Origin: Branchiostoma floridae
Taxonomy: Eukaryota > Chordata > Leptocardii > Amphioxiformes > Branchiostomatidae
Reading direction: 5' to 3'
NCBI RefSeq assembly: GCF_000003815.2
Contig: NW_023365716.1
Span: forward strand, 997,685 to 1,061,684
DNA: 64,000 nucleotides
Part shown: piece after piece, positions 22,033 to 32,064 of the stretch
How the letters are laid out: every line of letters starts with the position of its first letter
Numbering within the stretch: position 1 is the stretch's first letter
The notes under the pieces: generated by a model
The model's input: only the letters and a program-made list of their open reading frames with translations
Told to the model about the DNA's origin: nothing
The model's database searches: none
Position numbers and translations under genes: made by a program

Positions 22033-22730
22033 GGATGACGTAATCTAACTTCGTACAGTAGGCAGGGTAGGGTGTCAAGTGTACAAACTTGTCCGAAGTT
22101 GTGCAAAGTTACGTGACGTCATCTAACTTCGTACAGTAGGCAGGGTAGGGCGGCATGTGTGCGAAGTTGTCCTAAGTTGTGCAAAGTTACGTGACGTCAT
22201 CTAACTTCGTACAGTAGGCAGGGTAGGGCGGCATGTGTGCGAAGTTGTCCTAAGTTGTGCAAAGTTACGTGACGTCATCTAACTTCGGACAGTGGGCAGG
22301 GTAGGTCAACAGGTGTGCGAAGTTGTCCTAAGTTGTGCAAAGTTACGTGACGTCATCTAACTTTGGACAGTGGGCAGGGTAGGTCAACAAGTGTGCGAAG
22401 TTGTCCTAAGTTGTGCAAAGTTACGTGACGTCATCTAACTTTGGACAGTGGGCAGGGTAGGTCAACAAGTGTGCGAAGTTGTCCTAAGTTGTGCAAAGTT
22501 ACGTGACGTCATCTAACTTCGGACAGTGGGCAGGGTAGGGCGGCATGTGTGCGAAGTTGTCCTAAGTTGTGCAAAGTTACGTGACGTCATCTAACTTCGG
22601 ACAGTGGGCAGGGTAGGTCAACAAGTGTGCAAAGTTGTCCTAACTTGTGCAAAGTCACGTGACGTCATGTAACTCTGGACAGTGGGCAGGGTAGGGCGGC
22701 ATGTGTACGAATTTGTCCAAAGTTAATTAA
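22033..22730. repeat. 78-bp tandem repeat with CRE motifs, about 9 copies
   Basis: ACGTGACGTCA recurs at 22111, 22189, 22267, 22345, 22423, 22501 and 22579 (spacing exactly 78), with a first partial unit and a diverged last one at about 22657. Each unit carries the palindrome TGACGTCA plus GAAGTTGTCC and GCAGGGTAGG motifs. It belongs to the left arm of the 21897-24639 element. Confidence 0.95.
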
Positions 22731-23119
22731 TACATAGTAAAAACTTATATATGTGTAAATAAGATACACACCACTCACGCATATAAACAAATAAAATATA
22801 GATGCACATTAATCAGCACAAAATCAATGTTCATGTATTGTAAAAAATTTCATTTATTTCATTTTTTTTGGTCTTTTATTTCTCCTCTTAACGTTCGTTT
22901 TAACAATGCACACAAAATAATTTAAGTTCACTCTTAATATTATATTTCCCTTTTTTTACGTCACTTCTAAATACAAGTACCTGAAAACATCTCCCCCTAT
23001 CTATTTATAAACTACATGTATTGCAGTCATCTTTCACTACTTTGTATCATAAGAAGTAGTAGTTGTTATTTTATTCCTTGTAATTTAACAATTAATTGAA
23101 GTACTTCTACCATTTAGTA

Positions 23120-23971
23120 CATAAGTAAAGCCAGCAGACGGACTACCACTGTCCGTATGGTCTTTCCGCAACTTCGTGTAAACATCAGTCACAAGTTCTT
23201 GAATCCATTTACAGATAGTAGATTTCCCAGCGCCTGCCAAGACAACAGGTAAATGTCATTTTGACATTAGCTAATAGATGTTTAAAAAGAATAGAACAAA
23301 TGAAATAAAAGCAGCCGTGGCGCAATACAGAGATTGAAAAACGACACCATTCTACGAACGCATTCCAGGTTCGAATTAAAAAAAAAAACACCTGAGCAAA
23401 TGACGTAAATGTCTGTTGGTGACGTTAAGCAAAAGAATGTTCGACAAGGTATGCTTCTAGAAATGACGGTTGTAAATTTTGAACATATAACGTTATATCT
23501 ACATTGAATCAAACGTTTGATTTGAAACAATAAAAAAGGTGTTTAAAAGTAAATGTACTTGTTGGCAGACAGATGGCTATCCACAGAAGAACATTTTCCC
23601 TCCATTTGGTGTCAGGTGGAGAGACTTGTGCATGGCTTACAGCAAAAGCCGCGACCGTGATAAGGCTATATAAAACAGCCACCGTTGGCACGCACAAAAC
23701 AGATGCAACAGCACAACATCCCTGTGAAGAATAAGACAAATCTTAATAAAGATAAGTAATCTGCATTCTGTTAAAAATATGTTGTTTTGTAAGATGTAAC
23801 TTCTAAAGAATAGAAGATTTATGAATCAAAAGACAGAACTCAAAACATATCAAGGTGCGATTAATACGACTAACCCACCTGAACAAGTTCTTCCGGAAAA
23901 TCCTTCCAGTCAAACTCGACTTTCCAGGACGAATGGAGATCTGTAGCCTTCAAAGATTTACTGCACGACAT
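23120..23971 (-). CDS. Three-exon fragment of a P-loop-like protein inside the element
   Basis: I assembled this from splice signals. Exon a (23971-23879) begins MSCSKSLKATDLHSSW and ends DFPEELVQ at donor GTGGGT. Exon b (23721-23559) follows acceptor TTCTTCACAG and encodes CCAVASVLCVPTVAVLYSL, a hydrophobic stretch, then ENVLLWIAICLPT, donor GTACAT. Exon c starts at 23233 after TTGGCAG and gives SAGKSTICKWIQELVTDVY, a Walker A-like AGKST. Frames agree across both introns. The layout (FPEELV, hydrophobic helix, NVLLWIAI, then GKST) recalls the DUF3987 family, from memory and unverified. The 3' part of any such gene is missing. It may be captured host exons or a remnant of the element's own gene. 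Confidence 0.5.
23308..23500. repeat. Diverged direct repeat within element, copy 1
   Basis: It shares GAAAAACGACACC, GAACGCATTCC, TTCGAATTA, ACACCTGAG and CTTCTAGAAATGAC with 24040-24240. It lies in the intron between exons b and c. Confidence 0.7.
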
Positions 23972-24039
23972 GATATGATACAATATTGTCCGTAAATCCC
24001 CCGTTAAGAAAGTCTATTTCGTCAAAGACACGGACTAAA

Positions 24040-24240
24040 AAGTAGCCGTGGCGACTTCAGCGCCACACGGTTTCAAACTGTTAGACTGAAAAACGACACC
24101 GTTCGAAGAACGCATTCCGGTTTCGAATTACGAAAACACCTGAGTTAGTGACGTAAACGTCAGATTGTGACGTCTACGAAGATGAGAACATTAGAAGAAA
24201 GGTTCTAGAAATGACAGTTGAGACATTTGAACGTAACACA
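24040..24240. repeat. Diverged direct repeat within element, copy 2
   Basis: This is the partner of 23308-23500. It lies just upstream of exon a, where a promoter would be. Both copies begin near GCCGTGGCG and contain GGTTCGAATTA or GGTTTCGAATTA. Confidence 0.7.
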
Positions 24241-24326
24241 GAAAACTTGTAGACGCGTAGTGTAGTATATGTATCGCCAAAGTCATGCTAGTCGACATCT
24301 TACTAGGAATACGCGACCTGATCAGT

Positions 24327-24600
24327 ACACCCGGCTGACTGTCCAAAGTTTAGATGGCGTCATGGTTAGCGTGACGTCAGAACTTCGGACAAGTTCGTAC
24401 AACTCCGTACACGACCCGGCTGACTGTCCAAAGTTTAGATGACGTCATGGTTAGCGTGACGTCATAACTTCGGACAAGTTCGTACAACTCCGTACACCAC
24501 CCGGCTGACTGTCCAAAGTTTAGATGACGTCATAACTTCGGACAAGTTCGTACAACTTTGGACAACTTTGGACAACTTCAGACATCTAACTTAACTTAGG
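24327..24600. repeat. Right-arm array of the element, 3 units with CRE motifs
   Basis: CCCGGCTGACTGTCC recurs three times. Units contain TTTAGATGACGTCAT, GCGTGACGTCA and CTTCGGACAAGTTCGTAC, inverted in sense relative to the left-arm array. Four perfect TGACGTCA sites are present. Confidence 0.85.
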
Positions 24601-24647
24601 ACAACTTCGTGCATTTCACCCTGATACTGGACATGGGTGCACAATAA

Positions 24648-24955
24648 AACAAGTACGCCTTGCTATACAGACACTGAAACTATCTTAAATGCAAAACCAA
24701 CTACTATGAGCCGTTGATGTGTATGTATACAGTACGTCAATTAGCCTAGAAGCTATTTTACAAAAGCTCTCTATCTGGAACATTTGTCATGAGCCCTGTC
24801 AGGCTTTTTGCATATCAAAAGTAGATAAAGGTGAGATTTCCTAGCTGCAAAGTAGTTACACTGATAACACTTCTATGGTTATCCTCCTGTGTGGGTTCTG
24901 ACGTATATGCTTGGCTTTTTGGACATTTGAGTTGCCCTGTTCCCTCTCAGCACAT
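24648..24955 (-). other. 3' flank of ZF7 with decayed finger
   Basis: Minus-strand remnants near 24810-24880 encode a CxxC half-finger without histidines, as after ZF3 and ZF10. No intact gene is seen. Confidence 0.5.
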
Positions 24956-25273
24956 CTAGGTCTTTTTATCTGTGTGCTTTCTTACATGTCGGTTAAATGA
25001 GGTTTTATGTGCAGTAGAATAGTCACACTGGTCACATTTGTAGGGTTTCTCTCCTGTATGGATTCTCATGTGTCGGGATAAGGTAGACTTTGTTGTTGTT
25101 CTGTGCCCACACTCGTCACACAGAAAGGGTTTCTCTCCAGTATGTTTCATTAGATGTTGGTCCAAGTGGCCTTTCTGTGCAGCAGAATAGTTACACTGGT
25201 CGCATTTGTAGGGTTTTTGACCTGTATGGGTTCTCATATGCTTGGATAAGTTACATTTGTAAGCTGCCCTGTA
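24956..25273 (-). pseudogene. ZF7: C-terminal finger fragment
   Basis: Part of one finger plus three complete ones: KCDQCNYSAAQKGHLDQH, LCDECGHRTTTKSTLSRH and KCDQCDYSTAHKTSFNRH, ending RKHTDKKT and a stop, the natural C-terminal tail type also hinted at in ZF14 (HTSKKD). The upstream side breaks at 25273: finger sequence GCCCTGTAC passes straight into AGAACCTAC, the 3' flank of ZF8 (compare 49399-49430). So there is no start, linker or promoter. It is closest to fingers 8-11 of ZF8 and ZF11. Confidence 0.8.
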
Positions 25274-25559
25274 CAGAACCTACAACTATAAAGTATTAGG
25301 TGCAATTTGACTTAACAATTAGTTCAAACCGCTCGAAAGATTTGCTATAAATCTCTAACTGAACATGTCTGCCTCTAATGTAAATTTCGTTTTTACAAAC
25401 TAGCTATCGGGCCCTTGTATAGACTAAGGCTACAGATAACATTTTCATAACTGGATGCAATTTTTTCTAAATGACCGTTCACGTTTTAAGGCATAAACGT
25501 TGTATGCTGTACGTTTGTCACACAGGGAGATGAAGGTTTTTTGGTATGCCTTGTTTTAA

Positions 25560-25683
25560 AAGGCGAGCTTTTTTAGCAGCAGAGTAGTAACACTGATGGC
25601 ATTTATAAGGTTTTTCTCCCGTATGGGTCCTTATATGTTGGACCTATATACTCAGACCTATTAGCCGTCCCATACCCACACTC
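25560..25683 (-). pseudogene. Decayed last fingers of ZF8
   Basis: Beyond the ZF8 stop the minus strand reads on into finger-like sequence (KCHQCYYSAAKK-like near 25580-25610), with a shifted frame. ZF11 keeps a better version at 38700-38789. Confidence 0.6.
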
Positions 25684-27207
25684 CTAACACATGAAGGGCT
25701 TCTCACCGGTGTGTGTCATTATATGTCGGTCCAAAGTACATTTCTGTGCAGCAGAATAGTCACACTGGTTACACTTAAATGGTTTTTCCCCTGAATGTGT
25801 TCTCATATGTCTGGATAAGTTAGACTTTCGAGCTGTCCTGTGCCCGCACTCCCCACACATGAAGGGTTTCTCACCAGTGTGTGTTGCTAGATGTTTGTCC
25901 AAATCACCTTTCTGCACTGCAGAATAGTCACACTGATCACATTTGTAACGTCTTTCCCCTGTGTGGGTCCTCATGTGGCGTGATAAGGTAGACCTATCAG
26001 CGGTCCTGTACCCACACTCACCACACATGAAGGGTTTCTCACTGGTGTGTTTTGCAGCTATATGAGCGTCAAAATTGACTTTCTGTGCAGCAGAATAGTC
26101 ACACTGGTCACACTTGTAGGGTTTTTCTCCTGTATGGATTCTCATGTGTCGGGATAAGTCAGACTTTGTTGTTGTTCTGTGCCCACACTCCCCACACATG
26201 TAGGGTTTCTCACCAGTGTGTTTCATTAGATGTTGGTCCAAGGTAGATTTCTGTGCAGCAGAATAGTTACACTGGTCGCACTTGTAGGGTTTTTGACCTG
26301 TATGGGTTCTCATATGCTTGGACAAGTTATATTTGTAAGCTGCCCTGTACCCACACTCTCCACACATGTAGGGTTTTTCTCCTGAATGGATTTTCATGTG
26401 TCGGGATAACGTAGATCTGTCAGCTGTCCTGTACCCACACTCCCCACACATGAAGGGTTTCTCACCGGAATGGGTTTTTTGATGGCCGATCAAATGATGT
26501 TTTTCTACTGCCGAATATTCGCACTGGTCACATTTATATGGTTTGTCCCCTGTGTGGGTTCTCATGTGTCGGGATAAGTTTGACTTTTGAGCCGCCCTGA
26601 ACCCACACTCTCCACACATGTAGGGTTTCTCACCAGTGTGTGTGGTTAGATGTTGGTCCAAAGTGGATTTCACTGCTGCAGAATAGTCGCACTGGTCACA
26701 CTTGTAGGGTTTATCTCCTGTGTGGATTCTGATGTGTACGGATAAGTCATTCTTCCGAGCTGTACTGTACCCACACTCCCCACACATGTAGGGTTTGTTG
26801 CCACTGTGTTTTGCTAGATGGTGGTCTAAAGAAGATTTCTGTACAGCAGAATAGTCACAATGGTCACACTTGTAGGGTTTTTCTCCAGTGTGGGTTATCA
26901 TATGCCGGGATAACTTAGACCTTTGACTTGTCCTGTACCCACACTCCCCACACATGTAGGGTTTCTCACCGGTGTGTTTCACCACATGCCTTCCCATATT
27001 GCCTCTGCTCTCCTGTACCTGTGAGGTTGATGTGTTGTCAGGTTGGGGAAAGTTCACATCACACGTTTCCTGCTGCAGGCCCATGTCTGTTGTCTGGGTC
27101 TCCCTGCTGTCACTCTCCTTCCCAGGATGTCCAGAATGGTCCATCTCCTTCCCAGGATGCTCAACACACTGCTTTTCCGAAGAATGTTCAATGCTGGAAT
27201 CTTCCAT
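25684..27207 (-). CDS. ZF8: class B C2H2 zinc-finger protein, 15 fingers
   Basis: The 507-residue product starts MEDSSIEHSSEKQCVEHPGK, then the standard linker and 15 complete fingers. The frame ends in finger 16 at FMC followed by TAG where other genes have a Gly codon (TGTGGG). Alternation of finger types breaks once: fingers 7 and 8 are both CGECGY-type, linked by HSGEKP, showing a one-finger loss or gain. Finger 11 has H-x4-H (HIAAKH). The array is almost identical to fingers 1-15 of ZF11 (38790-40376), differing at KPYKC versus RRYKC and at HIMTH versus HVMTH. The acceptor before the start is pyrimidine-poor on this allele, with a G-run at 27228-27237 on plus. The promoter is at 28127-28333. 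Confidence 0.92.
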   Translation of the reverse strand: MEDSSIEHSSEKQCVEHPGKEMDHSGHPGKESDSRETQTTDMGLQQETCDVNFPQPDNTSTSQVQESRGNMGRHVVKHTGEKPYMCGECGYRTSQRSKLSRHMITHTGEKPYKCDHCDYSAVQKSSLDHHLAKHSGNKPYMCGECGYSTARKNDLSVHIRIHTGDKPYKCDQCDYSAAVKSTLDQHLTTHTGEKPYMCGECGFRAAQKSNLSRHMRTHTGDKPYKCDQCEYSAVEKHHLIGHQKTHSGEKPFMCGECGYRTADRSTLSRHMKIHSGEKPYMCGECGYRAAYKYNLSKHMRTHTGQKPYKCDQCNYSAAQKSTLDQHLMKHTGEKPYMCGECGHRTTTKSDLSRHMRIHTGEKPYKCDQCDYSAAQKVNFDAHIAAKHTSEKPFMCGECGYRTADRSTLSRHMRTHTGERRYKCDQCDYSAVQKGDLDKHLATHTGEKPFMCGECGHRTARKSNLSRHMRTHSGEKPFKCNQCDYSAAQKCTLDRHIMTHTGEKPFMC

Positions 27208-28126
27208 TTCTACCCTGTAGGAGGGGGGGGGGGGGTAGATTATAGATCAAAACTTCTAACTAAATCTGTGAAACACACTAAGAATTAGGTTTTATGTCTA
27301 CCTGGAAACGGCAACTTTTACATTTCTAATAAGCATTTACAGTTCTTATAATCTAAAATATCGAGAGAAAAAACATTAAAAATCGTTCTTGACAAACTTA
27401 ACCTTCGGACAATGTTGGTCTTCTTAATATCAATGGGCGATTCTACTATATGGTGATAGACCAGCTTTTTAAAGAGATGACATGTTTATATATGAAGTTT
27501 TATTTTCAACCGGAACCTTATGACACCATATACCTGGGTATGACAACGGTGCCGAATCAAAGGCTAGCTTCTCTTTGGATGCTGGGAGGGACGCCGTAAC
27601 CTGGAACAGCATAAATCCATTACTTGTTAAATTATCCAACAAGCCTCCCCAAAGACTCCTCTTGCCACACCCAGTCATTAAAAATGCGTTCGTTAGGATC
27701 AACTGCAATGACGTGATAGACACTATCCGACACATGCACAGGCAAAGGACAGAGAAATGGCAAACATACATGGCCTCAAACTTGGCCTTCCCTAGAAATT
27801 CTGTCTGGGATAGAAAGTTTCAAAGTACCAGAGCGCAGTATCTATCCGCGTCCCGGGGTCTACAAAGTACTAGGACTGAAGTTATTGAAGACTGGGTAGA
27901 AAGTCAGGTGTGATATTGTAGCAGAACGCAGTATCTATTTGCGCCACGGGGTCTACAAAGTACTAGGACTGTGGGTATTGAAGACTGGGGAGAAAGTCAG
28001 GTGTGACAAACATACTGTAGTAGTGCAAGCCCCCCTCCCCATCAAAATACCAACCACAAACACACTTCTAATTATATTTCATCGCTAATCTAGCACCAAC
28101 CAGAAAGCACTATAGACAACCACATG
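27208..28126 (-). other. 5' intron region of ZF8
   Basis: It contains the class B block GGCTAGCTTCTC...GGGAGGGACGCC at about 27547-27610, with donor CCCAG|GTATAT at about 27535. A tandem pair of blocks with CGGGGTCTACAAAGTACTAG lies at about 27850-27990. No coding exon is supported. Confidence 0.45.
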
Positions 28127-28333
28127 TCTTACCTGTAGGTGTATCGTGTTAAAAGGTCTCCACGGCTTCTGTAATTCCGTAAAATCTCGACAATTCTTCG
28201 GAGATGAAAGCAAAGGCGAAGACGCAAAACAAAATGGCGGACGTCAGCTCTCTCCAGGCCAAAGGTTAGAGGTCACAAACCTGGTACTCATTTCACCATA
28301 GCTTAAACCAAAGATCGCCGCATAATGATTTGC
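28127..28333 (-). promoter_or_regulatory. ZF8 promoter and non-coding first exon
   Basis: AAAATGGCGGACGTCAG is at 28231-28247, AAAGGTTAGAGGTCA at 28261-28275, and donor CTACAG|GTAAGA at 28132/28133. The first half-site of the direct repeat is weakened (GGTTAG). Confidence 0.75.
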
Positions 28334-28421
28334 TCCATTGTTTGGAGGCTAATATTTTAGTTATGTATCAGAACCGCCAGAGAAAAACTTTCATACGGAT
28401 ATCAGATGATAGAAAGCAACA

Positions 28422-28750
28422 AAACCGTGGACCCAGTGTCTGGAACAACCTACCGCCAGACACACGTACGGCTCCAAATCTGACCTGCTTTAAGAGACTC
28501 AAGTAAAAGTTATTGACCAAAACGAACGGACACGGACTATGAACACTGAGCCATATGCAGCACTATATGTTTTGTACCAAGTATGTGTAGTGATATAGGT
28601 TGATGAATCTAATAGTACTCAATGTAATCTGTATCTGTATTATATTCTATCTGACCCTGACCTCCCTCATGACCTCAATGAAAAGCGGCCAGCTGGCCGA
28701 TTTGAGCTTCTCATGAATAAATAAACGTTCAAACAAACAAACAAATAAAA
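28422..28750 (+). mobile_element. 5'-truncated non-LTR retrotransposon, family 3
   Basis: The copy opens with the last codons of a reverse-transcriptase ORF (SVWNNLPPDTRTAPNL, then FKRLK and TAA), a typical CR1/L2-like C-terminus. It continues through a 3' UTR to GAATAAATAAACG and (CAAA)n. It interrupts sequence that is continuous in the ZF2 and ZF11 flanks (GATAGAAACCAACAC). Confidence 0.75.
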
Positions 28751-29568
28751 TATAATAAAGAAAAGTACAACACCAAATTATAAGCTTTGCCTACAAAGAT
28801 TTTGTTTGAAAGATTTCAACAAAATCAAGCCGAGTTCTCAAACATGTTAGTACAATGTATATTGCTTCACGTATAAGCTAAAACACTAAGAATACTAGCG
28901 AACGAATACATGTAGTAAATAGAATAATAATAAGTTCATGCGCAATATAGACAATTTGCTTACTAAGTATTATTTCAATTATAGGGTTATTTTATTAAAA
29001 AAAAAAAAAAACAGATTCGACTGAAACCATATAAACCAAACCCGATACGCCCAACGATAATGCTAAAAAGAAGTTTGGGTACTTTTATGGTCACCAAAAT
29101 TTATATTTAAAAATGTAAAAACAAAATGGTGGCTAAACTATAAATACATAACCTCCATCAACATTTGCCATAAACCTCGCCAGCTTTCTTGGATATGTCT
29201 GCCTCTTATATATACATTGTAGATCGAGCCTAAATTAACACAAGTAACGTTGTCACTAATGAAGGCGTGTGTGTGTGGGGGGGGGGGTGCTTTTCGCCAT
29301 AATACCTTTACATGCCTCAAAAACTGCACGCTGTATTTGTCACGCTTATAAATCTGGTTTGATTCGTACGAATTCTGAATTGTAGATAAAGGTGACATTT
29401 CTGCGGTACCGAGTACTTATAACCGGACAATATTAATAATAATGTTTTTTCTGCTCTGTGAGTTATCTTATTGTTGGCTATATAGACTTTTGTCCTGTAA
29501 GAACGCACTCCACACATCTACGACTTTTCACCTGTGTCCTTTCTCAAATGAGAGTTTGGTACCTTGCG
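28751..29568. other. Intergenic, 3' flank of ZF9
   Basis: AT-rich, with a GT/G-run at about 29266-29288. Degenerate finger-like sequence appears near 29400-29560 on minus. No intact gene is seen. Confidence 0.5.
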
Positions 29569-30075
29569 TCACAAGGGTTTTTCTCCTGTCTGGGTTCTCA
29601 TATGTCGGGACAAGTTGGATCTTTGAGCTGTCCTGAACCCACACTCCCCACACATGTAGGGTTTCTCACCAGTGTGCTTTACTAGATGTTTGTCCAAAGT
29701 CAATTTCTGTGCAGCAGAATAGTCACACTGGTCACACTTGTAGGGTTTTTCTCCAGTGTGGGTTCTCATATGACGGTATAAGTGTTGCCATTGAGCTGCT
29801 CTGTACCCACACTCCCCACACATAAAGGGTTTCTGACCGGTGTGTTTTTCTAGGTGTTGGTCCAAAGTTGATCTATGTGCAGCAGAATAGTCACACTGGT
29901 CACACTTGTAGGGTTTTTCTCCTGTGTGGGATCTCATATGTACTGATAAGTTACACTTTATAGCTGTCCTGAGCCCACACTCCCCGCACATGTAGGGTTT
30001 CTCACCGGTGTGTTTTCTTATATGTTTGACCAAAGTGGATTTCACTGCTGCAGAATAGTCACACTGGTCACACTT
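29569..30075 (-). pseudogene. ZF9 distal array after an in-frame stop
   Basis: This is the same reading frame as 30076-31422, separated only by TAG at 30076-30078. It continues KCDQCDYSAAVKSTL and five more complete fingers to HMRTQTGEKPL and a stop. The last histidine pair is H-x3-Q (HMRTQ), a degraded finger, and the following CDQC is lost by deletion. With the single TAG changed to sense it would extend ZF9 from 13 to 19 fingers. Confidence 0.8.
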
Positions 30076-31422
30076 CTAGGGGTTTTCTCCTGTGTGGGTT
30101 TTCATGTGTTGGGCTAAGGAAGACTTTCGAGCCGTCCTGTACCCACACTTCTCACATATGTAGGGTTTCTCAGCACTGTGTTTTAGAACATGTTGCTGCA
30201 TATGCGACTTTTGTGCAGCAGAATAGTCACACTGATCACATTTGTAGGGCTTTTCTCCTGTATGGATTCTCATATGTTTGACTAAGTCGGACTTTTGAGT
30301 CGCTCTGTACCCACACTCCCCACACATGTAAGGCCTCTTATCGGTGTGTTTCATTCGATGTTGGTCCAAAAGGCCTTTCTGTGCAGCAGAATAGTCACAC
30401 TGGTCACACTTGTAGGGTTTTTCACCAGTATGAGTTCTCATATGTTGGAATAAATGAGACTTCCAAGCTGTCCTGTACCCACACTCCCCACACATGTAGG
30501 GTTTCTCACCACCATTGTGTTTTATTAGATGTTGGTCCAAGTGGCCTTTCTGTGCAGCAGAATAATCACACTGACCACACTTGTACGGTTTATCTCCTGT
30601 GTGGATTCTCATATGTTTGGATAAGTCAGACTTTTGAGTCACTCTGTACCCACACTCCCCACACATGTAAGGTTTCTCACCGGTGTGTTTTGCTAGATGT
30701 TTGTCCAAGGTGGATTGGACTGCAGCAGAATAGTCACACTGGTCACACTTGTAGGGTTTCTCTCCTGTATGGGTTCTCATGTGTCCAGATAAGCTTACTT
30801 TATAATTTGTCCTGTACCCACACTCCCCACACATGTAGGGTTTCTCACCACTGTGTTTTCTTAGGTGTCGATCCAAGTTGGGTTTTTGTGCTGCAGAATA
30901 GTCACACTGATCACACTTGTAAAGTTTCTCTCCTGTGTGGGTTCTCATGTGTCTGGATAAGTCAGACTTTTGAGCTGTCCTGTACCCACACTCCCCACAC
31001 ATGTAGGGTTTCTCACCACTGTGTATTTGTAGATGTTTATCCAAAGAAGACTTCCGTGCAGCAGAATAGTCACACTGATCACACTTGTAGGGTTTTTCTC
31101 CTGTATGGGTCCTAATATGTTGGGATAAGTTAGACTTTTTTTCTGTCCTGTATCCACACTCCCCACACATGTAGGGTTTGTCACCGGTGTGTTTAACCAC
31201 ATGCCTTCCCATACTGCCTCTGCTCTCCTGTACCTGTGAGGTTGATTTGTTGTCAGGTTGGGGAAAGTTCACATCACACGTTTCCTGCTGCAGGCCCATG
31301 TCTGTTGCCTGGGTCTCCCTGCTGTCACTCTCCTTCCCAGGATGTCCAGAATGGTCCATCTCCTTCCCAGGATGTCCAACACACAGCTCTGTCAAAGAAT
31401 GTTCACGACTGGAATATTCCAT
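30076..31422 (-). CDS. ZF9: class B C2H2 zinc-finger protein, 13 fingers
   Basis: The 448-residue product starts MEDSSREHSL-like; residue 3 is Tyr here (MEYSSREHSLTELCVGHPGK). The linker is intact (TDMGLQQETCDVNFPQPDN, with KSTSQ for TSTSQ). Thirteen fingers alternate the two types with no register break. Finger 8 is followed by an enlarged linker (HNGGEKP). The frame ends HMKTHTGENP then TAG, where the codon should be Tyr (CCC TAC AAG). The first exon is at about 32827 and the intron carries three units of the 53-bp repeat and a hAT-like MITE. A nuclear DNA-binding role is inferred from the array. Confidence 0.92.
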   Translation of the reverse strand: MEYSSREHSLTELCVGHPGKEMDHSGHPGKESDSRETQATDMGLQQETCDVNFPQPDNKSTSQVQESRGSMGRHVVKHTGDKPYMCGECGYRTEKKSNLSQHIRTHTGEKPYKCDQCDYSAARKSSLDKHLQIHSGEKPYMCGECGYRTAQKSDLSRHMRTHTGEKLYKCDQCDYSAAQKPNLDRHLRKHSGEKPYMCGECGYRTNYKVSLSGHMRTHTGEKPYKCDQCDYSAAVQSTLDKHLAKHTGEKPYMCGECGYRVTQKSDLSKHMRIHTGDKPYKCGQCDYSAAQKGHLDQHLIKHNGGEKPYMCGECGYRTAWKSHLFQHMRTHTGEKPYKCDQCDYSAAQKGLLDQHRMKHTDKRPYMCGECGYRATQKSDLVKHMRIHTGEKPYKCDQCDYSAAQKSHMQQHVLKHSAEKPYICEKCGYRTARKSSLAQHMKTHTGENP

Positions 31423-31683
31423 TTCTGCTCTGTAGGGAATAGGTTACAGGATAAATACTTGTTGCTAGAACTGTTAGTGTTACACACACTTAGCATTGGA
31501 ATTGTGTGTTGACCTGCAAACTACAACTTTTCAGAAGTTCTACCTCCAATAACGATTGTCATGCTATGAAACTAAACTTTATCGAACCAACACTGAAAGT
31601 ATTTGGACTCTCCCAGTTCCCATTTGTGGTTTTGCCAATCATAAGCGTGATAAATCATTAGCGTGATTTTATCACGTTTCTAT

Positions 31684-31870
31684 ACAGCCCGCCAAACAGC
31701 CCCGGACAGCAGAGTTTATGTTACACAAACTATGTGGAGGGGCCAGTTACAGCCCTGGACAGCAGAGTTTGTGTCACACAGACTATGTGGAGGGGCCAGT
31801 TACAGCCCCGGACAGCAGAGTTGGTGTTGCACAGACTATGTAATTACAGGTCTTACAGCCCGGACTGTGT
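31684..31870. repeat. 53-bp tandem repeat, 3 copies
   Basis: Units contain CCGGACAGCAGAGTTTGTGT and ACTATGTGGAGGGGCCAG. The homologous ZF14 intron (55845-56855) has about 19 copies, so copy number has changed greatly between paralogs. Confidence 0.9.
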
Positions 31871-32064
31871 GCTACACAAACTTCATAAATCATCTTCTTC
31901 TGAACAAGTAAAAAGAAAACAAATTTTGCCTTTGGAAAATGTTGATGTATGTAATGTGGTGGTGCCATGCAATGTAGGATCAAGTTTCATGAAGATGAAT
32001 CATTAATGTCTAGACTTTAGAAATCCCTTCACTGATTGTAAAAGACCATTCTCATACTATGTAC

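Larger units (their letters stand above)
21897..24639. mobile_element. 2.7-kb terminal-inverted-repeat element with cargo exons
   Basis: The ends match in inverted orientation: ATGTCCAGTATCAGGGTGAA at the left (from 21902), and the reverse complement of TTCACCCTGATACTGGACAT at the right. An 8-bp direct repeat CACAATAA flanks it (21889-21896 and 24640-24647). Paralogous sites near 33700 and 58240 read CACAATAAAACAA uninterrupted, which is the empty site. Inside are a 78-bp array, three minus-strand exons of a P-loop-like protein, a diverged duplicated block, and a smaller inverted array. The outermost five bases differ between ends. A second, partial copy is at 61188-61480. No recognisable transposase is seen. 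The 8-bp duplication suggests hAT or P-like superfamilies. Confidence 0.8.

Noticed and set aside
27469-27771. Minus-strand open frame of 100 codons upstream of ZF8 (also 60288-60482)
   Set aside because: The DNA is conserved between ZF3, ZF8, ZF11 and ZF15 but indels change the frame, so it is at most an untranslated exon.
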